From the NCBI RefSeq assembly GCF_002607855.1, contig NZ_AWQQ01000062.1, forward strand, positions 59-14,431: a DNA stretch of 14,373 nucleotides. The letters are read 5' to 3'. The notes below the pieces were generated by a model. That model had not been told where the DNA came from and did no database searches. It saw nothing but the letters and a program-made list of their open reading frames with translations. The position numbers were made by a program, and so were the translations under genes. Each line of letters starts with the position of its first letter. Within the stretch, counting starts at the first letter, position 1. This document shows positions 1 through 6,727 of this stretch, in pieces. This DNA comes from Desulforamulus profundi. Lineage in GTDB: Bacteria > Bacillota_B > Desulfotomaculia > Desulfotomaculales > Desulfotomaculaceae.

Positions 1-40
1 GGCTGATGGCCAGACCCCAAAGACAATCCCAAAAGATTTT

Positions 41-154
41 CTGGTGGCGATACCGGAGGGGGTACACCTGTTCCCATCCCGAACACAGCAGTTAAGCCCT
101 CCAGGGCCGATGGTACTCGGGGCGCAAGCCCCCGGGAGAGTAGGTCGTCGCCAG
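41..154 (+). rRNA. rrf: 5S ribosomal RNA
   Basis: Typical bacterial 5S rRNA of about 114 nt. The ends pair with each other (CTGGTGGCGA against TCGTCGCCAG, with G-U wobbles), and the conserved internal block CCCATCCCGAACACAGCAGT is present, as is the late GGGAGAGTAGGTCG segment. The 40 bases before it look like 23S-5S spacer, so this is the tail of an rRNA operon. Exact termini are set by the helix and could be off by a few bases. Confidence 0.95.
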
Positions 155-165
155 AGTAATTTTTT

Positions 166-200
166 AACACCCACAGTCTTTGACTGTGGGTGTTGTGTTA
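166..200 (+). terminator. Rho-independent terminator of the rRNA operon
   Basis: A perfect 13-bp inverted repeat (166-178 with 182-194) with a 3-base loop lies 11 bases after the 5S gene. It is followed by a T-rich but imperfect tail (GTGTTATATTT). Position and structure fit the end of the rRNA transcript. Confidence 0.8.
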
Positions 201-255
201 TATTTATAAAATATGGTAAAGAATAAAGTAAGGTTTGTTATAACGGGGGATTATT

Positions 256-1076
256 ATGCAGTCTATGGATTTTTTGGCCGTGTCGGTGGCTCAGGAATTA
301 AATTTAAATCTGATCGCCAAGCATTTTGGCATTGAAAAAAACTTAAATGGGAAGAAACATTGGTTCTTCGAGATCAGGATTTAAAGGGAATTCTGGAGGA
401 CCATCAGAACAAGACGGTCTATTTGTTCCATTTTGGCTGCCTGGTGGCCGTCAATTCAACCAAGTATGATTTATCGGATTTATACAATTACCTGTGCAAA
501 ATAGGATCTGCTTCATCTCAAAATGTCAATCACCTGGAGTACTCTGATTCTTACCGGCTGGATATACAAAGCGACCGGGAATTGGAAGTCCATAACAATT
601 TCATGGTGGTGCCAAAGCTACTGGATTATTATCCACAGATTATTGCCATTGTCCTGGCCAAATCAGTGGCCTTGGACCGCATTGAAGACAACGTGGAAAA
701 GGTTTCCGACGAAATTGAAAAAATTATCGACTACCTGGATAAGGGAAAACTAAATATTAATGACAATAAACTGGCCAAGCTGTCGGCTAAAATTCTTCGC
801 TATAAGTATAATACCATCTCTTATGTCATGGTCCTGGATAAACCGGACATCACCTGGTACCGGGAAGGTGCGGACGACTTATTTCTCCGACTGGCAGACC
901 TTTTTGATCTTCAGGAAAGGTTCGAGAATTTACGCCATAAAACTGAAAACATCATGGATATCACCGAGGTGTTTACGATTTTAGTCCACGCCCAGAGGGG
1001 TACGAGACTCGAATGGATGATCATTATACTAATCGCGCTGGAAATTGTTATCTCCCTGGTAGAAAAATTAATTTAA
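256..1076 (+). CDS. RMD1/DUF155 family membrane-anchored protein (frameshifted)
   Basis: Recognised as an RMD1/YagE/Sif2 (DUF155) family protein; its bacterial function is unknown to me. The start ATG at 256 follows the SD GGGGGA (245-250) and opens with MQSMDFLAVSVAQELNLN. This frame stops early, but the main body continues one frame back: after a run of seven A (335-341) it reads KKLKWEETLVLRDQDLKG and onward to the stop at 1076. With one base added the protein is about 273 aa, a normal length. The C-terminus ends in one hydrophobic helix (EWMIIILIALEIVISLVEKLI region), as is usual for this family, so it is probably tail-anchored. The joint is also a canonical slippery heptamer, A-AAA-AAC, in the correct phase for -1 frameshifting. 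I still favour a missing A because neighbouring genes show the same defect. Confidence 0.8.
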
Positions 1077-1093
1077 CAAAAGGAAAAATTAAC

Positions 1094-1130
1094 GATTCTA
1101 AGACAGGTTTTTGTCGTAAAAGCTAGAATC
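1094..1130 (+). other. Intergenic stem-loop
   Basis: A 7-bp inverted repeat GATTCTA/TAGAATC (1094-1100 with 1124-1130) encloses a smaller GAC/GTC pairing, in the 87-base gap between the DUF155 gene and the HD-GYP gene. There is no T tract, so it is not a clear terminator. I checked for c-di-GMP riboswitch signatures because of the HD-GYP gene downstream and did not see them. Confidence 0.35.
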
Positions 1131-1163
1131 ATAGTAAGGCCAAAAAATTCATAGGGGTTGCGT

Positions 1164-2415
1164 ATGGACCAGTTTATCACGAATTATTTCAAATTACTAA
1201 GTTCCCTGAGTCTGGCCATGGACTTTAGCTCCCGAGGCGTTATGCGGCACCATCAAAGGGTCGCGCTGATAGCTTTGCAGATAGGGAAATTATATGGCCT
1301 AAACCCAAACCAACTGGAAAGGCTTTTTACCGCAGCCATTTTGCATGATGCAGGTTCCAGCACCTGGGAGGAAAAAATCAACTGACTGATTTTTTATTAC
1401 CGGAACTCTGAATCACTGTAAAAAAGGATATCTTCTCTTTAAGGATCACCCTTTGTTCCGGTCTATTGCCGATATCATTTTGTACCACCACGATCGCTGG
1501 GACGGCTTTAAAAACGCTTCCGGCTTAAAGGGAGAGCAGATTCCTATCGAGAGCCGGATCATCCACCTGGCGGACAGGATCGATGTTTTGATACGGGAGG
1601 ATATTTACATACTGGAACAGAAGAAACCCATCTGCCGGGGGATCAATGAGGAGAGCCGCAGGCTTTTTGATCCACAATTGGTGGATGCCTTTAACGATCT
1701 CAGTGAAAGAGAATGTTTCTGGCTGGACCTGCATTCGGAATTTATCACCGATATCCTGGCTCACCATTGCCCGGTGGTCACAAAGAAATTAGGACTTTCT
1801 GAAGTAACCGCCGTTGCGGAAACCATGTCAAAGGTTATAGACTTCAAAAGCCCCTTTACCAGGAGACATTCCGGGGGAGTGGCCAGGGTATCCCGCCTGC
1901 TGGCTGGCAAAGTCGGCTTTTCCGAGAACCATTGCGATATCGTAAAGATTGCGGGGCTGCTGCACGATCTGGGTAAACTGGGCATCCCGGATGCCATTTT
2001 AGATAAACCGGGAAAACTTACGCCCGGGGAGTTTGATGTTATGAAGCGACATACCTATTATACCTACCACATTTTAAAAATGGTGGATGGTTTTGAAACC
2101 ATTAATCACTACGCTTCCTGTCATCATGAGACCCTGAGTGGCAGGGGATATCCCTTTAAACTGGATGGTTCGGATATAAAAACCGGGGCCAGAATTGTGG
2201 CGGTGGCGGACATTTTTACTGCCCTTACGGAAGACAGACCTTACCGCAAAGCCATGGAAAAGGAACTGGTGATAAAAATTTTAGGGAACCAGGCCAGGTC
2301 CGGAGCCATTGATGAGGATTTAACGTTATTTTTACTAACTGACTATGAAGAAGCATTACTGGCCGGGCAAGGCGATTTTATGAATAATGAACCCTCCGCC
2401 GAGAAAACCTGTTAA
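1164..2415 (+). CDS. HD-GYP domain phosphohydrolase with tandem HD domains (frameshifted)
   Basis: Two HD-type phosphohydrolase domains in tandem. The first (about residues 20-130) carries HHQR, AILHDAG and ILYHHDRWDG, the pattern of a partly degenerate HD-GYP domain. The second carries the full set: RRHSGGVARV, AGLLHDLGKLGIPD, the GYP loop HHETLSGRGYP and ADIFTALTEDRPYR. Family members hydrolyse c-di-GMP or related nucleotides, but the substrate cannot be read from sequence. Start ATG 1164 has the SD AGGGG (1153-1157) at 6 bases. The frame stops at 1383; the body resumes in another frame and runs to 2415. Two one-base losses explain this, probably in A6 (1372-1377) and T6 (1390-1395). Repaired length is about 417 aa. 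No sensor, receiver or membrane segment is seen. Confidence 0.82.
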
Positions 2416-2436
2416 GCAGAGGGTTATCTTACTGCA

Positions 2437-2468
2437 AAAAACCCCGCAGTGTAGCCTGCGGGGTTTTT
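2437..2468. terminator. Bidirectional Rho-independent terminator
   Basis: Stem AAAAACCCCGCAG / CTGCGGGGTTTTT with loop TGTAGC, flanked by A and T runs on the two sides. It lies between the HD-GYP gene and the convergent 41-aa gene, so it can end both transcripts. Confidence 0.92.
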
Positions 2469-2477
2469 CTATAGGCA

Positions 2478-2603
2478 TTAATACATCCAGGTGGGAACCG
2501 GAAATTCTTTTTTAGAAGGTTCGAAAGAAAGGAAGTTCTTATAAACAAAGCGACCGTAGATCGCCAGATAGGCAACGGCCCCGCCGAAGAGCAAATACAA
2601 CAT
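2478..2603 (-). CDS. Small single-pass membrane protein (41 aa)
   Basis: I do not recognise this protein. It is 41 residues long: an N-terminal hydrophobic segment (MLYLLFGGAVAYLAIYGRFV) followed by a short polar tail ending KKEFPVPTWMY. I chose the ATG at 2603 because a strong SD, GGGAGGA, sits about 7 bases upstream on the minus strand; a longer in-frame reading from 2672 has no SD and would start inside the promoter. A well-spaced sigma-A promoter (2644-2672) lies upstream and a shared terminator downstream, so this is a single-gene transcription unit. Those signals make it a real gene despite its size. A one-helix peptide this short may be a regulator or subunit of a membrane complex, which is inference only. 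Confidence 0.65.
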   Translation of the reverse strand: MLYLLFGGAVAYLAIYGRFVYKNFLSFEPSKKEFPVPTWMY

Positions 2604-2643
2604 AGAAAGTCCTCCCTTCAATACGCCGTTTTGTATTAAGTAT

Positions 2644-2672
2644 ATTGTATACAAGAAAAGGTATTTGTTCAA
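2644..2672 (-). promoter_or_regulatory. Sigma-A promoter for the 41-aa membrane protein
   Basis: On the minus strand TTGAAC (2667-2672) and TACAAT (2644-2649) are separated by exactly 17 bases. Each matches the sigma-A consensus in five of six positions (TTGAAC has the last two bases changed, so four of six by strict count). It lies about 41 bases upstream of the start codon. Confidence 0.65.
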
Positions 2673-2716
2673 GATATCACAAATAAAAATTTTTCCAGAA
2701 AATAGGGTAGTTTTCT

Positions 2717-2746
2717 TTGAAATGTGTTAGCATTTAAAGATATAGG
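2717..2746 (+). promoter_or_regulatory. Possible promoter of pdxST
   Basis: TTGAAA (2717-2722) and TATAGG (2741-2746) are 18 bases apart in the AT-rich gap upstream of pdxS. Other weak boxes are present in the same 180 bases, so the choice is uncertain. No clear operator was seen. Confidence 0.35.
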
Positions 2747-2853
2747 ATGGTATTATTACAAATTGAAGATGATAAGTAAAACTTGTCAGATGAGGGAGAA
2801 TAAATTAAAATAAATAATCAGTGAGTAAAACATTGATTTTGGAGGGAATTAAC

Positions 2854-3737
2854 GTGGCTGAAAAGGTACATGGACCGTTAAGAAAGGCCTGGCAGAAATG
2901 CTTAAAGGCGGAGTTATAATGGATGTTACTACACCTGAGCAGGCGAAAATTGCCGAGGAGGCCGGCGCTTGTGCAGTAATGGCCCTGGAAAGAGTTCCTG
3001 CAGACATCCGGGCTGCCGGCGGTGTAGCCAGAATGGCAGATCCCAATGTCATTCTGCGCATTATGGATGCTGTCACCATTCCGGTGATGGCCAAAGCACG
3101 CATCGGGCATTTTGTAGAAGCACAGATTTTAGAGGCCCTGGGTGCAGATTATATCGACGAAAGCGAAGTACTGACACCCGCGGATGAAGTCTTTCATATC
3201 AATAAACATGAATTTAAGGTACCCTTTGTATGCGGGGCCAGAAACCTTGGGGAGGCCCTGCGCCGCATCGGTGAAGGCGCTGCCATGATCCGCACCAAAG
3301 GGGAACCCGGCACCGGCAATGTGGTGGAGGCTGTGCGCCACATGAGACAGGTGATGAGCGAAATTCGCATGGTACAGCATATGCCCAAGGATGAACTGAT
3401 GACTGCGGCCAAAGAAATGGGCGCTCCTTACGACCTGGTGGTGCAGGTTCATGAATTGGGACGCCTGCCGGTGGTGAACTTTGCAGCCGGCGGCATCGCC
3501 ACCCCGGCGGATGCTGCATTGATGATGCAGCTTGGCTGCGACGGCATCTTTGTGGGCTCCGGTATTTTTAAATCCAAAGACCCCGCATCCCGGGCCAAGG
3601 CCATTGTAGCGGCCACCACCCACTTCAATGATCCCAAAATTTTGGCAGAGATTTCCAAGGACCTGGGAGAAGCCATGCCCGGTCTTGAAATTGCTACCAT
3701 TGCCGCCGAACACCGCATGCAGGATAGAGGATGGTAG
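2854..3737 (+). CDS. pdxS: Pyridoxal 5'-phosphate synthase subunit PdxS (small deletion near the 5' end)
   Basis: The lyase subunit of DXP-independent vitamin B6 synthesis. It makes pyridoxal 5'-phosphate from ribose 5-phosphate, glyceraldehyde 3-phosphate and ammonia supplied by PdxT. Diagnostic blocks are all present: [47 protein letters not shown] (a catalytic lysine), [18 protein letters not shown] (second lysine), [25 protein letters not shown] and the C-terminal HRMQDRGW. Start GTG 2854 has the SD GGAGGG (2841-2846). The first codons (MAEKVHG) are out of frame with [14 protein letters not shown]; the loss is 1 base, or 7 bases if the usual GTWTVKKG motif is restored. The stop overlaps the pdxT start, implying one operon. 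Confidence 0.93.
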
Positions 3738-4311
3738 AAGATAAAATGATTGTAGGCGTATTGGCCTTACAGGGGGCCTTTATCGAACACCAAAAATCCC
3801 TGGCTGCCTGTGGTGTAGAAAGTATTCAAGTTCGCAAGCCGGAACAACTCCCAGGCATTCAGGGGCTGATTATACCGGCGGGGAAAGCACCACCATGGGA
3901 AAACTGATGCACCAGTTTGAACTATTTGAACCCATCAGAGAGCTGGGGCGGCAAGGGGTGCCCATCTTCGGCACCTGTGCCGGGATGATTATGCTGGCCA
4001 AAGAGATCGCCGGTTCTGACCAGCCCCGTTTGGCTTTAATGGATATAGCAGTGGAGAGAAACGCCTTTGGCAGGCAGGTAGAAAGTTTTGAAACCGATTT
4101 AGCGGTACCGGACCTGGGAGAGGAACCCCTGCGGGCTGTCTTTATCCGGGCACCCTATATTAAAAGCACGGAGAACCATGTTCACGTAATGGCCACATTT
4201 GTCGATAAAATCGTTCTGGCCCGCCAGGACAATTACCTGGCTGCGGCGTTCCACCCGGAACTAACTAGAGATGTAAGACTTCACCGGTATTTCTTAGATA
4301 TGATTCAGTAA
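3731..4311 (+). CDS. pdxT: Pyridoxal 5'-phosphate synthase glutaminase subunit PdxT (frameshifted)
   Basis: Class I glutamine amidotransferase that feeds ammonia to PdxS. Visible features: N-terminal [16 protein letters not shown], the oxyanion-loop region [15 protein letters not shown] (after repair), the nucleophile elbow GTCAGMIML with its cysteine, and the His/Glu pair in FHPELT. The frame opened at 3731 stops near 3896; the rest is read in another frame from the GESTTMG motif onward. One missing G at GG 3877-3878 (CCGGCGGGG instead of CCGGGCGGGG) restores a protein of about 193 aa, normal for PdxT. ATG 3731 overlaps the pdxS stop by 7 bases; ATG 3746 is an alternative start that would give a more conventional N-terminus. 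Confidence 0.9.
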
Positions 4312-4340
4312 AAATAAGAGGCGCAAGCCTCTTATTTTTA
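4309..4340 (+). terminator. Rho-independent terminator of pdxST
   Basis: A 14-bp stem (4309-4322 with 4327-4340) with a GCAA tetraloop ends in TTTTT. The left arm begins in the pdxT stop codon. The A run on the left arm means it may also work on the other strand. Confidence 0.9.
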
Positions 4341-4361
4341 CTGCGGGGTGAAAGGATAAAT

Positions 4362-4693
4362 TTGTTCTGTCATATCGAAATTCCGGTAAAGGATTTGGCC
4401 CGGGCAAGAATTTTTATGAAAAATTATTTGGCTGGCAGATCGAAATCTCGCCTGGCAACCACTACGCCAAATTTTCAGGTGGCGGTTTTCGCCGGGTAAA
4501 GGAGATCCACTTCGGGGGTATTACTCCCTTTTTAGAGGGTGACAACCTGACGAGCTACACCGAATTAGTAGAAAAACTGGGCGGCAAGGTCATGGTGGCC
4601 CATGAGACCGCAGGAGATTGTGGTTATTGTGCCTTTTTTCAGGACCCGGACGGCAATGTGCTGGGCTTGTACGAAGAAATACAAAGGAAATAA
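4362..4693 (+). CDS. VOC (glyoxalase/bleomycin-resistance fold) family protein (frameshifted)
   Basis: Short vicinal-oxygen-chelate protein, about 110 aa after repair. It starts FCHIEIPVKDLARA, then continues in another frame with KNFYEKLFGWQIEISPGNHYAKF, and ends in the typical last strand FFQDPDGNVLGLYEE. HIEIPV near the start and the final E of the GLYE strand are the usual metal-ligand positions; the substrate is unknown. Start TTG 4362 follows AAAGGA (4351-4356). The frames join at CCCGGGCAAG (4399-4408), where one missing base, for example a C, gives DLARAKNFYEK. It sits alone between the pdxST terminator and the 97-aa gene; its own promoter was not identified. Confidence 0.72.
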
Positions 4694-4711
4694 ATGGAAA
4701 ATAATGCAAAG

Positions 4712-4739
4712 TTAACAAAGGAAATAAAGAATTTACTAT
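4712..4739 (+). promoter_or_regulatory. Weak candidate promoter for the 97-aa gene
   Basis: TTAACA (4712-4717) and TACTAT (4734-4739) with a 16-base spacer lie about 110 bases upstream of the 97-aa gene. The matches are moderate. Confidence 0.3.
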
Positions 4740-4766
4740 ACAAGCCCTACTGAACTAAACAGAACC

Positions 4767-4786
4767 TAAATGGAATTAAATGGAAT
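4767..4786 (+). repeat. Perfect 10-bp tandem duplication
   Basis: TAAATGGAAT occurs twice back to back (4767-4776 and 4777-4786) in the untranslated region before the 97-aa gene. No function is apparent. Confidence 0.7.
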
Positions 4787-4848
4787 TTGGTGGACTGTGG
4801 TAAACTATCATTGACGCTAACTTGGCGGCGTTCAGGAGGTGAACTGCT

Positions 4849-5142
4849 ATGAAGTTTGTCAACCTGAACAAACTGGGTACCTGGCTCGTTACGTTGGCGG
4901 TATTATTCTCCTTTCTGTTTGGCACCCTGCTAGAGAACAGATTGCAAGTGGTGCAGAATTTACAGAATGCCGTTGAAAACGTAAACACAGTCATAGTACC
5001 CGCAGGCAACAAAATTAAAGAAAGGTTTGATGCCTATTACAAAGAAGCAGAAAGAACCTACGATGCCCTTAAAATTGGCACAGCCATCAGCATGGCCATT
5101 ATTCTAAGTTCACTACCGAAAACAAACAACAGGGGGCCGTGA
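4849..5142 (+). CDS. Unrecognised 97-aa protein with N-terminal membrane segment
   Basis: Not recognised. An N-terminal hydrophobic helix (about residues 10-27, TWLVTLAVLFSFLFGTLL) follows a short positively charged start, as in a signal anchor. The middle (about 30-75) is polar and rich in heptad-like leucine and valine, suggesting an extracytoplasmic coiled coil. A weaker hydrophobic stretch (IGTAISMAIILSSL) lies near the C-terminus. The start ATG has an excellent SD, AGGAGGTGA, 6 bases upstream. Because frameshifts are common in this window, the C-terminal LPKTNNRGP may not be the true end. It precedes the serine T-box operon but has no visible link to it. Confidence 0.6.
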   Translation: MKFVNLNKLGTWLVTLAVLFSFLFGTLLENRLQVVQNLQNAVENVNTVIVPAGNKIKERFDAYYKEAERTYDALKIGTAISMAIILSSLPKTNNRGP

Positions 5143-5165
5143 AAAGGAGGGTAGGAGAAAGCCCC

Positions 5166-5181
5166 GTTAAAAATTTTTAAC
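5166..5181. promoter_or_regulatory. Perfect 16-bp AT-rich palindrome upstream of the serine-operon promoter
   Basis: GTTAAAAATTTTTAAC is self-complementary and ends 10 bases before the -35 box of the T-box promoter. It could be an UP-like element, an operator, or the terminator of the preceding 97-aa gene (there is a T run but little GC). The role is open. Confidence 0.45.
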
Positions 5182-5191
5182 AAATCCATTC

Positions 5192-5220
5192 TTGACAAAC
5201 AAAAGTCTCCTGTGTAAAAT
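5192..5220 (+). promoter_or_regulatory. Sigma-A promoter of the serine T-box operon
   Basis: A perfect TTGACA (5192-5197), a 17-base spacer and TAAAAT (5215-5220), five of six to consensus. Transcription is expected to start near 5227, just before the first T-box stem. Confidence 0.9.
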
Positions 5221-5226
5221 CAAGTA

Positions 5227-5525
5227 CATGACAAAGGACTTCGAGAAACCCGGAGAAGGGGAAAAGTAATTTAGGCCTGGTCTTTCAGAGAGCCGGTGGG
5301 TGGTGCGAACCGGTAGAGGGTTTAAGTGAATTCCTCCCCGGAGGGGATCCGCCGAAACACAGCGAGATACACAAAAGAGCTGCACAGTAGGTGGATACGG
5401 GATGATACCCGTTATAACAATCGAGTGGGTCGGAATTTTTTTCCGGCCAACAAGGGTGGCAACGCGGGAGAATTACCTCTCGTCCCTAATGGACTGATCA
5501 TCCGTTAGGGGCGGGAGGTTTTTAT
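5227..5525 (+). promoter_or_regulatory. T-box leader responding to uncharged tRNA-Ser
   Basis: A classic T-box riboswitch. Stem I shows the GGGGAAAAGTAA (AGTA/GA) motif, the distal CAGAGAGCCGGTGGGTGGTG element and the specifier region GTGAAT-TCC-TCCCCGGAG, which puts the specifier codon UCC (Ser) at 5332-5334. The T-box core AAGGGTGGCAACGCGGG is at 5452-5468. Its UGGC complements the GCCA 3' end of tRNA-Ser, whose discriminator base is G. Binding of uncharged tRNA-Ser should stabilise the antiterminator and allow read-through into the aminotransferase, serA and serS, all serine genes, which agrees with the codon assignment. Confidence 0.93.
5476..5524 (+). terminator. T-box regulated terminator
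   Basis: CCTCTCG-CCCTAA-GGA pairs with TCC-TTAGGG-CGGGAGG (5476-5493 with 5501-5518), followed by TTTTTAT. The left arm overlaps the antiterminator partner of the T-box core, as expected for mutually exclusive structures. Confidence 0.88.
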
Positions 5526-5570
5526 ATTTCCCCCCCGGCGGGTAAGAAAATTTTTCTGGAGGGATTGTTG

Positions 5571-6727
5571 ATGATGCAGGACAAAAAGTATCTCTTGATT
5601 CCGGGACCGACTCCAGTTCCCCCCCGGGTGGTAGAAGCCATGTCCCGGCCCATCATTGGACACCGCAGTGCGGAGTTCCAGGTCGTGATGGAAAGGGTTA
5701 CGGGTAAACTGAAGAAAGTGTTCCAAACCGAAAACCACGTATTTATCCAGGGCAGTTCCGGGACCGGTGCCCTGGAGGCCGCCGTGGCCAATCTGGTGAA
5801 CCCCGGTGATAAGGTGCTGGCTTTATCCTGTGGCAAGTTTGGGGAACGTTTTGCGGAACTGGCCAGAATTTACGGCGGTGAAGTGGATTTTGTGGATTTC
5901 GGCTGGGGTTATGATATTGACCTGAATGTCGTAAAGAAGAAACTGGAGGCTGATCCGGCCATTAAAGTGGTGCTGGCCACCCAGAACGAAACTTCCACCG
6001 GTGTGCAAAACGATATTGAGGGTCTGGGCAAACTGGTGGCCCAGTATGATGCCGTACTGGCGGTAGACGCTGTCAGTGGTCTGGCCGCCATTGATTTAAA
6101 AACCGATGAGTGGCATGTAGACGTGGTGGTCAGCGGTTCCCAAAAGGCCTTTATGCTGCCGCCGGGTCTGGCCTTCATCAGTGTCAGTGACAAAGCCTGG
6201 CAGAAGATGGAGCAAAGCACCTCTCCCAAATATTATTTTGACCTGTTAAAGGCCCGGAAATCCATTGCCAAGTGGAATACCGCCTACACAACCCCGGTGT
6301 CCATGGTTTACGGCCTGGAAGCAGCCCTGGATATGATCCTGGAAGAAGGTTTGGATAACGTTTTTGCCCGCCACAAACTGCTGGCCAAAGCTACCCGGGC
6401 CGCCGTTCAGGGTCTGGGTCTGGAACTGCTGGCCCCGGACGAATGCGCCTCCCAGGCCGTCACCGCTGTGCAGTCCCCCATGGTGGTGGATGCCGATACC
6501 CTGCGCAAGGTGCTGCTGAAAGAATACGGGGTCACCTTTGCCGGCGGTCAGGATGCCATGAAGGGTAAGATTTTCCGTATCGCCCACATGGCTATGCCGA
6601 TAAAATGGATGTGATCATTGCAATCGCTGCCCTGGAAATGGCCCTGGGCAAGTGTGGCTATAAAGCTGAATTGGGCGCCGGTGTAAGAGAAGCGCAAATG
6701 GTATTTGTAGGAGGGGAACACGCATGA
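5571..6727 (+). CDS. Class V aminotransferase, alanine-glyoxylate/serine-pyruvate type, probable phosphoserine aminotransferase role (frameshifted)
   Basis: A PLP enzyme of the SgaA/AGXT-like class V family: N-terminal LLIPGPTPVPPRVVEAMSRP, the phosphate-binding loop QGSSGTGALEA, the PLP-ring aspartate in AVDAVSG (about residue 166) and the Schiff-base lysine in SGSQKAFMLPPG (about 192). The family proper transaminates alanine or serine with glyoxylate or pyruvate. First place in a serine T-box operon before serA argues for conversion of 3-phosphohydroxypyruvate to phosphoserine, as for the methanogen-type SerC; that is inference. Start ATG 5571 follows TGGAGGG. The frame breaks at ATGGCTATG (6588-6596); one missing G restores HMGYADKMDVIIAIAALEM and the stop at 6725-6727, giving about 385 aa. 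The end overlaps the serA start (ATGA). Confidence 0.88.

Noticed and set aside
44..226. Open frame of 60 codons over the 5S rRNA
   Set aside because: It lies inside the 5S rRNA gene and its terminator and has no SD.
1080..1160. Possible c-di-GMP riboswitch upstream of the HD-GYP gene
   Set aside because: The gap is short and lacks the conserved class I or II core; only a simple stem-loop is present.
3129..3713. 194-codon minus-strand frame antisense to pdxS
   Set aside because: Antisense of a fully recognisable pdxS; composition rich in His, Gly and Cys, as expected of a shadow frame.
4694..4848. Possible riboswitch before the 97-aa gene
   Set aside because: No conserved riboswitch core; only a 10-bp tandem repeat and a weak promoter.
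5326..5508. Open frame of 60 codons in the T-box leader
   Set aside because: It overlaps the specifier loop, T-box core and terminator of a well-supported riboswitch; no SD.
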